The notes below the pieces were generated by a model. That model was not told the origin of the DNA, did not search any database, and saw only the letters and a program-made list of their open reading frames with translations. From Hydrogenophaga sp. (GTDB taxonomy: Bacteria > Pseudomonadota > Gammaproteobacteria > Burkholderiales > Burkholderiaceae_C), in contig JAURYH010000008.1 of NCBI GenBank assembly GCA_030653975.1, positions 1 through 64,000 on the forward strand: a stretch of 64,000 bases of DNA, written 5' to 3'. Positions 56,492-63,759 of this stretch are shown in pieces. Within the stretch, counting starts at the first letter, position 1. Each line of letters starts with the position of its first letter. Made by a program: the position numbers and the translations under genes.

Positions 56492-57713
56492 CAAGCTGCG
56501 CCTGCTGCAGGTGGCCATTGGCGACAAGGCCCAGGCCGGCCAGCTGATCAAGGCATCGACCTACGAATTTCGTTACCTCGACCCTGATCCGGCGCAACCC
56601 GCCGTCGCCCTGCTCATGCCCGCCGCCGAGCGCCTGACCTGGCAGGACGGCGACCTGTTCGCGCCCATGGACCAGAACCTGCCCGAGGGCGATCTGTTCA
56701 TGAAGATCCGGCAGCTGTTTCCCAAGCAGCCGATGACGCCCATGCACCTGCTGGCGCTGGTTGGCCGCAACGGCATCGGCCGGCTCGGCTACAGCCTGCC
56801 CGACCAGCCCGCCTCCGCCGCACCACGGACATTGAGCAAGGTCGAACTGCTGCAGACCCGCTACACGCCCGAGGTCTTCAACGACCTGATGGCCGCTTAC
56901 CTCAGCACCGGCGCCGGCATTGCCGGCATGCAGCCCAAGATCATGGTGCCCGACCGGCCCACCGTGCCCATCCCCTCGCTCATCGTCAAAGCGGCCAGCC
57001 CCGCCTACCCGGGGTTGGCCGCCAACGAATACATGTGCCTGAGCGCCGCGCGCCGCGCCGGCATCGAGGTGCCGGTGTTCGATCTGTCGCACGATGGGCA
57101 GATGCTCATCCTCGACCGCTTCGACCTCGTCACGCACGCCGACGGCCGCATCGAACGCCTGGGTTTCGAAGACATCGCCGCCCTGGCCGGCCTGCACGTG
57201 CGCGATGTGCTGTCGGACCGCAAATACCAGGGCAGCTACCAGCGCGTGGCCGAACTCCTGCGCCAGCTGCAACTGCACAGCCGCCACCTGCACCGCTTCT
57301 TTGAACAGGTGGCCTTGTCCGTCATGGTGCGCAACGGCGACGCGCACCTCAAGAACTTCGGCGTGCTCTACCGCTCGGCGACGGACGTGTGGCTCGCACC
57401 CCTGTTCGACGTGGTCACCACCGCCATCTACACCTACACCCAATACCCCGGCGGCCCCGAGCTGACCGACCGCACGCTGGCGCTGAAACTGTTCGCCGGC
57501 AAACACCACAGCAAGGCTTACCCGACGCGGGAAGAGCTGATCGACTTCGGCCGCCGCGTGTGCGGCGTGAGCCAACCGGCGCGCACGCTGCAGGCCATTG
57601 CGGAGGCGATGCGGGTGACGCTGGAAGATGCCCGCGGGGATGCGCGCGTTCCGGGCGAGCTGCTGACGAAGATGCGCGCGGTGTGGGAAGACGGCATGGC
57701 CTATGCTGGCTGA
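56475..57713 (+). CDS. HipA-like serine/threonine kinase toxin
   Basis: A 412-residue HipA-family kinase. HipA of E. coli phosphorylates glutamyl-tRNA synthetase and causes persistence. The main motifs are intact: GIAGMQPKIMV for phosphate binding, SLIVKAAS with the ATP lysine, AANEY, the catalytic VRNGDAHLKNFGVLY and the metal-binding LAPLFDVVTT. The toxin is therefore probably active and held by the HipB-like protein. Target is not known. Confidence 0.9.
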   Translation: MTALPDKLRLLQVAIGDKAQAGQLIKASTYEFRYLDPDPAQPAVALLMPAAERLTWQDGDLFAPMDQNLPEGDLFMKIRQLFPKQPMTPMHLLALVGRNGIGRLGYSLPDQPASAAPRTLSKVELLQTRYTPEVFNDLMAAYLSTGAGIAGMQPKIMVPDRPTVPIPSLIVKAASPAYPGLAANEYMCLSAARRAGIEVPVFDLSHDGQMLILDRFDLVTHADGRIERLGFEDIAALAGLHVRDVLSDRKYQGSYQRVAELLRQLQLHSRHLHRFFEQVALSVMVRNGDAHLKNFGVLYRSATDVWLAPLFDVVTTAIYTYTQYPGGPELTDRTLALKLFAGKHHSKAYPTREELIDFGRRVCGVSQPARTLQAIAEAMRVTLEDARGDARVPGELLTKMRAVWEDGMAYAG

Positions 57714-57770
57714 CGGCGCCTCAAATAGACTCAACACCCCGCACGCTGGCAACAGCGGCTCTGATTCGAC

Positions 57771-57841
57771 CATGAGATTCCACCACGGCAACACCGAATT
57801 TCATGGTGTTTGCTGCCATGGCAGCATCTTCATCGAACACC
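57771..57841 (+). repeat. 71-bp direct repeat, right copy (decayed gene start)
   Basis: Second copy of the element at 54953. It ends in ATCTTCATCGAACACCTTCACCGCAGGTAA, where the left copy has the start of the DUF4143 gene: the ATG is ATC and the frame stops after nine codons. The palindrome arms have decayed (CACCACG versus CATGGTG). The two copies bound the DUF4143-HipBA segment. The rest of the 211-base gap (57714-57924) has no other recognisable feature. Confidence 0.82.
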
Positions 57842-57924
57842 TTCACCGCAGGTAAGCGCTCTCCGCGCTGCTGCAGCGATGCGCTCCAACATGCACCCCA
57901 CTCGTTTCTCCTCAGGTACCTGAT

Positions 57925-58758
57925 ATGGATTGGACTCGTGAAGAGGTCGAGGCCATCGTTGCCGACCACCTTCGGATGCTCAGTCTCGATCTGTCTGGGC
58001 AGGACTACAACAAGGCTGCTCATCGTCGAGCATTGCAGCAAAAACTCCATGACAGATCAGAAGGATCGATCGAGTTCAAACATTGCAACATCAGTGCCGT
58101 GATGATCGAACTGGACTACCCACCTTTGCGAGGCTATCAACCTCGTGGGAACTACCAAAGTCTGGTCCGTGAAGTGGTTGAGCAGCAGCTCCAACGATTT
58201 ACACACCTGGACGCCATCGCATTGGCAGCCGTTCAACAGCCGGCCGTTGTGCCAGAGCTGCTCGATTTCGGATTGGTGGAGACCACTGCACCGCAAAGGA
58301 AGCATGTCGCAAGGGAGGTTGTGCGGCCGTATCACACCCATCCCGTGAAGCGAGACTATCTCGCGAGGGAGGCAAGAAATCAATCGCTGGGCCTCGCCGG
58401 CGAAGAGTTCGTCCTGCACTTCGAACACTGGCGACTGGTTCATATGGGAAAACCACAACTCGCGGATCGCGTGGAGCACGTGTCGAAGTCAAAAGGCGAC
58501 GGCCTTGGCTACGACGTGCTTTCGTTCGATCCCAGCGGCCGGGAGCGCTTTATCGAGGTGAAGACGACAGCCTATGGAAAAGAAACACCGTTCTATGTGA
58601 CACGCGGCGAACTGTCGTTCTCACGCGAGGCAAGCGCACAGTTTCATTTGTGCCGTGTGTTCGAGTTCCGAAAGGCGCCCAAGTTGTTTTCTTTGAAGGG
58701 GCAGCTTGATGACCACTGCCAACTCGACCCCGTGACATACCAAGCCAGCTTTGGATAG
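57925..58758 (+). CDS. DUF3883 domain protein
   Basis: A 277-residue protein with an N-terminal region (WTREEVEAIVADHLRMLSLDL, then HRRALQQKLHDRSEGSIEF and KHCNISAVMIEL) and a C-terminal DUF3883 domain resembling a PD-(D/E)XK nuclease. Candidate active-site pieces are E in LAGEEFVLHF, D in GLGYDVLSFD and E-x-K in FIEVKTT. Such proteins occur in defence and mobile contexts. The gene looks lower in GC than its neighbours, suggesting acquisition. Function unknown. Confidence 0.82.
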   Translation: MDWTREEVEAIVADHLRMLSLDLSGQDYNKAAHRRALQQKLHDRSEGSIEFKHCNISAVMIELDYPPLRGYQPRGNYQSLVREVVEQQLQRFTHLDAIALAAVQQPAVVPELLDFGLVETTAPQRKHVAREVVRPYHTHPVKRDYLAREARNQSLGLAGEEFVLHFEHWRLVHMGKPQLADRVEHVSKSKGDGLGYDVLSFDPSGRERFIEVKTTAYGKETPFYVTRGELSFSREASAQFHLCRVFEFRKAPKLFSLKGQLDDHCQLDPVTYQASFG

Positions 58759-58761
58759 CGG

Positions 58762-59064
58762 TCAAACAGCGGTCTCCCGTTGCAGAAACCCTTCAAACGT
58801 CCCAGCAGCCTCCGTCACCTCCACCCCATCCACCCGCGCCCCACTAGGCCCGCGCTGCGCCCAATCCACCAGCGCCTGCACCGCCACCACCGGCCCGCAA
58901 ACCACGGCTTCCACGCTGCCGTCCAGCCGGTTGCGCACCCAGCCGTTCACGCCCAAGCGCTGGGCCTGTTGCGCCATGTTCCAGCGGTAGCCCACGCCTT
59001 GCACGCGGCCGGTGATGCGCAGATGGCGGGTGATGGGGGTGTTGGGTGGGGTGGTGTCGTTCAT
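58762..59064 (-). CDS. acyP: Acylphosphatase
   Basis: A 100-residue hydrolase of acyl phosphates. It has the signature [10 protein letters not shown] (catalytic Arg) and the [13 protein letters not shown] strand near residue 47. ATG 59064 gives the normal size; the open frame continues upstream over the divergent thioredoxin gene. It converges with the DUF3883 gene at a distance of 3 bases. Confidence 0.93.
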   Translation of the reverse strand: MNDTTPPNTPITRHLRITGRVQGVGYRWNMAQQAQRLGVNGWVRNRLDGSVEAVVCGPVVAVQALVDWAQRGPSGARVDGVEVTEAAGTFEGFLQRETAV

Positions 59065-59086
59065 GGCGGGCTCCGGGTGCGCGGTT

Positions 59087-59539
59087 ATGCTGACGCACGA
59101 TACCGTGGCGCCGCGCCGCGGGTTCGTCAATGCCATCGCGCCGCTCCCGGCGCTGTTTTTTGTTCAGAGGAATTGGGTTGTGTGGGCTGTCTGTCTTTGT
59201 GCTGATTGGTGCAGTGCCTGCCGGGACTGGCGTCCGTTGATGCAAGCGCTGGCCGCGCGGCACCCCGAGGTGCAGTGGCGCTGGCTGGACATTGAGGACG
59301 AGGCGGAGTTGATGGACACGGTCGGGCTGGACCTCGAAACCTTTCCGACCGTCTTGCTGGGTCGGGCGGACAAGGCGCTGTACCTCGGCGCGATTCCGCC
59401 GCAGGCGGACTTTCTGGAACGGCTGGTCCTGCGGTTGGGGCAGTCGGGCGCCGGGCCTGCGGGTGTCAGCGGCGCGGCGGCGGCGCTGGCGGCGCAGCTG
59501 TGGCGCCGGCTGGACGGGCCGGAGGTGTCCGCGGTTTAA
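59087..59539 (+). CDS. Thioredoxin-like protein
   Basis: A 150-residue thioredoxin-fold protein with the redox motif WCSAC in [11 protein letters not shown] near residue 48 and the cis-proline in [10 protein letters not shown]. The sequence before the fold is short and not clearly a signal peptide. ATG 59087 is chosen because an earlier in-frame ATG (59012) overlaps the divergent acylphosphatase start. A disulfide-handling role is likely. Its stop overlaps the convergent HMA-like gene by four bases. Confidence 0.85.
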   Translation: MLTHDTVAPRRGFVNAIAPLPALFFVQRNWVVWAVCLCADWCSACRDWRPLMQALAARHPEVQWRWLDIEDEAELMDTVGLDLETFPTVLLGRADKALYLGAIPPQADFLERLVLRLGQSGAGPAGVSGAAAALAAQLWRRLDGPEVSAV

Positions 59540-59745
59540 AGCAGCTGCGCCTCGAAGCCCGCTTCCTGCAGCCTGGCGGCGATGTCGTCGGCCGAGATCA
59601 TGGCGGTGTGGCTGACCCAGGCGGTGTGTTCGGCGAGGTTGACGTCGGCCTGGTTGACGCAGGGCAGGTCTTGCAGCTCGAACATGACGGCGTCGGCGTG
59701 TTCCTGCGTGCGCAGGGTGGGGATGTGGAAGCGGGTTTCGGGCAT
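59536..59745 (-). CDS. HMA-like small protein without CxxC
   Basis: A 69-residue protein with the beta-alpha-beta pattern of heavy-metal-associated domains (FHIPTLRTQEHADAVMFELQ, then VNQADVNLAEHTAWV and [17 protein letters not shown]). The metal-binding GMTCxxC motif is absent; the place corresponds to IPTLRTQEH, and the only cysteine is in LPCVNQ. It may have a different ligand or be a partner protein. A perfect 10-bp inverted repeat lies 22 bases upstream. Confidence 0.75.
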   Translation of the reverse strand: MPETRFHIPTLRTQEHADAVMFELQDLPCVNQADVNLAEHTAWVSHTAMISADDIAARLQEAGFEAQLL

Positions 59746-59767
59746 GGGGGCTACTTTCTAACTGGTT

Positions 59768-59793
59768 GCAATATAAATTTGCCTTTATATTGC
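59768..59793. promoter_or_regulatory. Perfect 10-bp inverted repeat (operator)
   Basis: GCAATATAAA and TTTATATTGC are exact reverse complements separated by TTTGCC. It overlaps the -35 of the rightward promoter and lies 22 bases before the leftward HMA-like ATG. A dimeric repressor site is the natural reading, but the protein is not identified. Confidence 0.75.
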
Positions 59794-59808
59794 ATTGTGA
59801 AATATAAT
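59779..59808 (+). promoter_or_regulatory. Rightward sigma-70-like promoter
   Basis: A -35 TTGCCT (59779-59784), an 18-base spacer and a consensus -10 TATAAT (59803-59808). It reads toward the second RNA-binding gene with a leader of about 270 bases, and its -35 lies inside the palindrome. Confidence 0.6.
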
Positions 59809-60082
59809 ACCGGCTTGAGCCGTGTTCGGTGGCATCCGCCAACCCACGCGGCCCAGCCGGCGGCATCCCGGGCCCCGGTCAGCTCCGACGCCATTCGGTC
59901 TTGATGTTCTGTTGAGCTGCAGACACCACGTTCCCCACTTCAGCTTGGCGCAGATTCGCTTCGGTTCAGGCCGTGTGCATCTTCGCAAACAACCGTTCCT
60001 GCGGCATCCATCGGACGCTGCATTTTTCATGCGCTGCCGGGCTCGGCCTGGCTGTGGCGCAATTTCTCTGAAAGGCTCTGAC

Positions 60083-60385
60083 ATGAGCACGAAACTTTAC
60101 GTGGGCAACCTGCCCTATTCGATCGACGACGCCATCCTGCGCAACAACTTCACCGAGTTTGGCGGCGTGACGTCGGCCAAGGTCATGATGGACCGCGACA
60201 CCGGTCGCTCCAAGGGCTTCGGCTTCGTGGAAATGTCCACCAGCGAACAGGCCGAGGCCGCGATCCAGAGCCTCAACGGCATGTCGGTTGACGGCCGCTC
60301 GATCGTGGTGAACATCTCGCGTCCGAAAGAGCCGAGCACCGGCGGCTACGGCGGTGGTGACCGCGGTGGACGCGGCGGCTACTGA
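60083..60385 (+). CDS. RNA-binding protein (RRM), second copy
   Basis: A 100-residue single-RRM protein: RNP2 LYVGNLPYSI near residue 5, RNP1 RSKGFGFVEM near residue 43 and a short glycine tail ending RGGY. It is similar to the 135-residue protein at 32.4 kb but has a much shorter tail. The ATG at 60083 is the first family-like start. A strong terminator follows. Confidence 0.93.
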   Translation: MSTKLYVGNLPYSIDDAILRNNFTEFGGVTSAKVMMDRDTGRSKGFGFVEMSTSEQAEAAIQSLNGMSVDGRSIVVNISRPKEPSTGGYGGGDRGGRGGY

Positions 60386-60406
60386 GCGCTCGGCGCTTCG
60401 GTACTG

Positions 60407-60433
60407 AAACCGGCCTTTGGGCCGGTTTTTTTT
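60407..60433 (+). terminator. Rho-independent terminator after second RRM gene
   Basis: Stem AACCGGCC/GGCCGGTT with a short TTT-type loop followed by a run of T. It separates the RRM gene from the convergent DUF4143 gene. Confidence 0.92.
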
Positions 60434-60452
60434 CGTCTGCTGTTCTTGCCGG

Positions 60453-61640
60453 TCAGGCGGTGTGGGGCTGGGACAGGATCGTTGCCATCCCGGCCAGACC
60501 GATGGCCTCTGCGCCGTGGCGCAGGGGAAAACGCTCCTGGCCGGGATAGACCACGTAGCGCTGGTCAATGCCCAGGTCGTCGCAGGCCTGGCCGAAGCCG
60601 CGATCGGGCGAAGGCGCGGTGGAGCGTTTGACTTCGATGGCGATCGCGGGACGGCCGCCGCGCTCGACCAGCAAGTCGATCTCGGCGCCTTCGTGGGTGC
60701 GGTAGAACCAGGCGCGGTCGCCCGCCGGCAGGCACTGGGTGAGCGTTTCGATGACCATGCCCTCGTAGCTCGGCCCCGCCACCGGATGGCCGAGCACATC
60801 GTCGAGGCTCTTGAGGCCCAGCAAGGCGTGCACCAGGCCGCTGTCGCGCACATACACCTTGGGCGACTTGACCAGGCGTTTGCCGACGTTGACCGACCAC
60901 GGCATGAGGCGGCGCACGAGCTGCAGATCAACCAGCAGGTCGACGTAGCGGGCCACCGTCGGCGCGCTGACGCCGAGCCCTGCGCCGAGCTGCGCCTGGT
61001 TCAGCAATCCACCTTGCTGATGGGCCAGCATGGTCCAGAGGCGGCCCAGGGTTTCGGCGGGCAAACGCGGGGCGAACATGGGCACATCGCGTTCCAGATA
61101 GGAGCGGATGAAGTCCTGCCGCCAGATGAAGCTCAGCGCGTCGTCGGCCGCCAGCAGGCTGTCGGGAAAGCCGCCCCGGCTCCACAGTTGGTCGGCGCTG
61201 AGCTGGGCGGCCAGCGCCTCGTCGGCGGTGACGGGCGCCATGTCGAGGTAGGCCACGCGCCCGGCCAGGGTTTCGCTGGTCTGGCGCATGAGGTCCAGCG
61301 CTGCCGAACCGAGCAGCAAGAAGTGACCAAAGCGCTGGCCGGCGGCGCGGCGCTCGTCGATGAGTCCGCGCAGCACGGTGAAGATCTCGGGCACCCGGTG
61401 GATCTCGTCAATGATCACGAGCTTGGGTGCCTGCGCGCGCAGATAGGCCTCGGCGTCGTCCAGGCGCCGACGGTCCGAGGGCAGCTCCATGTCGAGGTAA
61501 ACGGCACCCTGCGGCCAGTCGGCGGCGATCCGCCGCGCGAGCGTGGTCTTGCCGACCTGGCGCGGCCCGAGCAACACCACCGCCGGCACGGCCCGCGACA
61601 GGCGCTCAACAACCGTAGAGGTGATTTTTCTGGGAATCAT
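60453..61640 (-). CDS. AAA ATPase with DUF4143 domain (second copy)
   Basis: A 395-residue protein: Walker A GPRQVGKTT at residues 25-33, Walker B KLVIIDEIHRV, then a DUF4143 domain with VYVRDSGLVHALLGL and a nuclease-like end (EIDLLVERGGRPAIAIEVKRS). It is the same family as the gene at 55.0 kb but clearly diverged. The start at ATG 61640 is odd because it sits inside an inverted repeat with little room for a ribosome site, so self-regulation or leaderless translation is possible. Confidence 0.9.
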   Translation of the reverse strand: MIPRKITSTVVERLSRAVPAVVLLGPRQVGKTTLARRIAADWPQGAVYLDMELPSDRRRLDDAEAYLRAQAPKLVIIDEIHRVPEIFTVLRGLIDERRAAGQRFGHFLLLGSAALDLMRQTSETLAGRVAYLDMAPVTADEALAAQLSADQLWSRGGFPDSLLAADDALSFIWRQDFIRSYLERDVPMFAPRLPAETLGRLWTMLAHQQGGLLNQAQLGAGLGVSAPTVARYVDLLVDLQLVRRLMPWSVNVGKRLVKSPKVYVRDSGLVHALLGLKSLDDVLGHPVAGPSYEGMVIETLTQCLPAGDRAWFYRTHEGAEIDLLVERGGRPAIAIEVKRSTAPSPDRGFGQACDDLGIDQRYVVYPGQERFPLRHGAEAIGLAGMATILSQPHTA

Positions 61641-61679
61641 CCCTGAAAATCATACATTATTTGTTTGAATTTCAGGGAT
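61639..61679. promoter_or_regulatory. Palindrome over the start of the second DUF4143 gene
   Basis: ATCCCTGAAA (61639-61648) and TTTCAGGGAT (61670-61679) are perfect 10-base reverse complements with a 21-base AT-rich centre. The left arm overlaps the ATG. A -10-like TATGAT lies between the arms on the minus strand. It may be an operator or an RNA hairpin hiding the start codon. Confidence 0.75.
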
Positions 61680-61690
61680 ACGTATTGCAT

Positions 61691-62974
61691 TCAGGCGGTG
61701 GCCCACGTCAGCGCCTGGTCGATGTCCCACAGGATGTCGTCAATGTGTTCCAGCCCCACCGAGATGCGCACCATGTCGGGCGGCACGCCGGCCGCGAGCT
61801 GCTGGGCTTCGTCGAGCTGGCGGTGGGTGGTGCTGGCGGGGTGGCTGATGAGGGTGCGGGTGTCGCCGATGTTGACGAGGTGGCTCATGAACTGCGCGCT
61901 TTCGATGAACTTCACGCCTTGTTCAAGCCCGCCTTTCACACCAAACGCGAGCAGGCCGGAGGCGCCGCGCATCTGCTTTTTCATCAGATCGTGCTGCGGG
62001 TGGTCGGAGAGGCCGGGGTAGTTGACCCAGCCCACGCGCGGGTCGTCTTTCAGGTACTGCGCGACGGCGAGCGCGTTGCTGCAGTGGCGCTCCATGCGCA
62101 GCGGCAGCGTCTCCACGCCCTGCAGGATCTGCCAGGCGCTGGTGGGCGAGAGCGCGGCGCCGAAGACGCGCAGGCCTTCCATGCGGCAGCGCATGGTGAA
62201 GCCGAAGTTGCCGAAGGTCTCGTAGAACCGGACACCGTGGTAACCGGGCGAGGGCTCGGTCATGCCGGGGAACTTGCCGTTGTCCCAGGGGAATGTGCCG
62301 CTCTCGACCACCACGCCACCGAGCGTGGTGCCGTGGCCGGCGAGGTATTTGGTGGCGCTGTGCACCACGATGTCGGCCCCGTGTTTCAGCGGATTGCAGA
62401 GGAAGGGGCTGGGCACGGTGTTGTCCACGATCAGCGGCAGGCCGTGCGCATGGGCGACGTCGGCCACGGCCGCGATGTCGAGCACGACCATGCTCGGGTT
62501 GCCCAGCGTTTCGGCGAACACGGCGCGCGTGTTGGGGCGGATGGCGGCGGCGAAGGTGTCGGGGCTCGTCGCGTCCACGAACGTGGTCTCGATGCCGAAC
62601 TTCTTGAGGTTCACGGCCAGCATGGTCACGCTGCCGCCATAGAGCGCCCCGGCCGCCACCACATGGTCGCCGGCCTGCAACAGCGTGGTGAGCGCGAGCG
62701 CTTCGGCGGCCATGCCGCTGGCCGTGGCCACCGCCGCGCGGCCGCCTTCCAGCGCGGCCACGCGTTCTTCGAGCGCCGCCACGGTGGGGTTGGAGAGGCG
62801 CGAGTAGACGTTGCCGAAGGTCTGCAGGTTGAACAGGCTGGCCGCGTGTTCGGCGCTGTCGAAGACGAAGCTGGTGGTCTGGTAGATCGGCAGGGCGCGC
62901 GCGCCTGTGGCGGCGTCGGGGATCTGGCCGGCGTGGATGGCGAGGGTTTCGGGCTGGAAGCTGCGGTCGGCCAT
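61691..62974 (-). CDS. metY: O-acetylhomoserine sulfhydrylase (MetY-like)
   Basis: PLP enzyme making homocysteine from O-acetylhomoserine and sulfide. The 427-residue protein has the PLP lysine in SATKYLAGHG near residue 209, the N-terminal LAIHAGQIPD and the YSRLSNPT motif, matching the aminocarboxypropyltransferase family. It would use MetX product made from the gene at 30.9 kb. The stop lies 51 bases from the DUF4143 start palindrome. Confidence 0.94.
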   Translation of the reverse strand: MADRSFQPETLAIHAGQIPDAATGARALPIYQTTSFVFDSAEHAASLFNLQTFGNVYSRLSNPTVAALEERVAALEGGRAAVATASGMAAEALALTTLLQAGDHVVAAGALYGGSVTMLAVNLKKFGIETTFVDATSPDTFAAAIRPNTRAVFAETLGNPSMVVLDIAAVADVAHAHGLPLIVDNTVPSPFLCNPLKHGADIVVHSATKYLAGHGTTLGGVVVESGTFPWDNGKFPGMTEPSPGYHGVRFYETFGNFGFTMRCRMEGLRVFGAALSPTSAWQILQGVETLPLRMERHCSNALAVAQYLKDDPRVGWVNYPGLSDHPQHDLMKKQMRGASGLLAFGVKGGLEQGVKFIESAQFMSHLVNIGDTRTLISHPASTTHRQLDEAQQLAAGVPPDMVRISVGLEHIDDILWDIDQALTWATA

Positions 62975-62978
62975 GGTG

Positions 62979-63446
62979 TCAGCCCTGCTTCGGCCGGTGG
63001 GCCGAAATGACCTGGGTGTTCACCCCGGCCCAGTTGAGCCCGCCGAAAAGGCGCGCGTGTTCGATCTTCACGCAGCGGTCCCAGATCGAGTCCATGCCCG
63101 CTCCGGTGGCGATGCGGTCGGCTTCTTCGCTCATCAGGCCGAGCTGTTGCCAGAAGCTCCTGGCGCCGATGGCGACCGCGCTGCGCGCCACGGCCGGGAT
63201 TTCTTCGACCTTGCGGAACACGTCGACCATGTCGATGGGGAAGGGAATGTCCTCCAGCCGCGGATAGCTCTTCTCGCCGAGGATTTCGGGGTAGCGCGGG
63301 TTCACCGGCACGATGCGGTAGCCGTGCTCCTGCAGGTACTTGGCAGCAAAGTAGCTGGGGCGGTGCCATTCGGCCGAGAGGCCGACCACGGCGATGGTGT
63401 GGTCGCGCGCGAGGATGCGGCGCAGGGTGGGGATGTCGTCTTGCAT
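62979..63446 (-). CDS. CoA-binding-domain protein (YccU-like)
   Basis: A 155-residue Rossmann-fold CoA-binding protein (IAVVGLSAEWHRPSYFAAKYL near residue 18, VNPRYPEILGEKSY). It lies four bases upstream of the sulfhydrylase gene on the same strand, an arrangement I have seen repeatedly, so a link to sulfur or methionine metabolism is inferred. Biochemical role unknown. Confidence 0.88.
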   Translation of the reverse strand: MQDDIPTLRRILARDHTIAVVGLSAEWHRPSYFAAKYLQEHGYRIVPVNPRYPEILGEKSYPRLEDIPFPIDMVDVFRKVEEIPAVARSAVAIGARSFWQQLGLMSEEADRIATGAGMDSIWDRCVKIEHARLFGGLNWAGVNTQVISAHRPKQG

Positions 63447-63466
63447 GGTCCCGACACAATACCGGC

Positions 63467-63700
63467 ATGGCGACCGAACGCAAGGCCCTGCCTGTCATTC
63501 ACAAGACCCGCTGCACCGGCTGCGGCTGGTGCGTGGGCGTGTGCCCGCCGCACGTGCTGTCGCTGGAAGTGGAGCACTGGCAGAAGTCTGCGCAGCTGCA
63601 CGACGCGCCCGGCTGCACGGGTTGCGCGAAGTGCGTGCTGAAGTGCCCGTTTGACGCGATCACGATGGTGCGCGTCACCGACGAAGCGCCACACTTGTAA
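63467..63700 (+). CDS. 4Fe-4S ferredoxin
   Basis: A 77-residue ferredoxin with two cluster motifs: CTGCGWCVGVCPPHV near residue 16 and CTGCAKCVLKCPFDA near residue 50. It probably carries two [4Fe-4S] clusters and acts as a small electron carrier in the cytoplasm. It starts 20 bases from the divergent CoA-binding gene. Confidence 0.9.
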   Translation: MATERKALPVIHKTRCTGCGWCVGVCPPHVLSLEVEHWQKSAQLHDAPGCTGCAKCVLKCPFDAITMVRVTDEAPHL

Positions 63701-63759
63701 ACCTCCCCGCACCGACCGCCCTCGGCGGGCAAAGGGCGGTCGCGGCCGATCCAGTACGG

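Larger units (their letters stand above)
59746..60082. other. 337-base gap: palindrome, promoter, long leader
   Basis: From left: the start region of the HMA-like gene, an inverted repeat (59768-59793), a rightward promoter (59779-59808) and then about 270 bases of leader before the second RNA-binding gene. The leader is GC-rich with no open frame I trust. A good ribosome site (GAAAGG) lies before the ATG. Confidence 0.6.
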
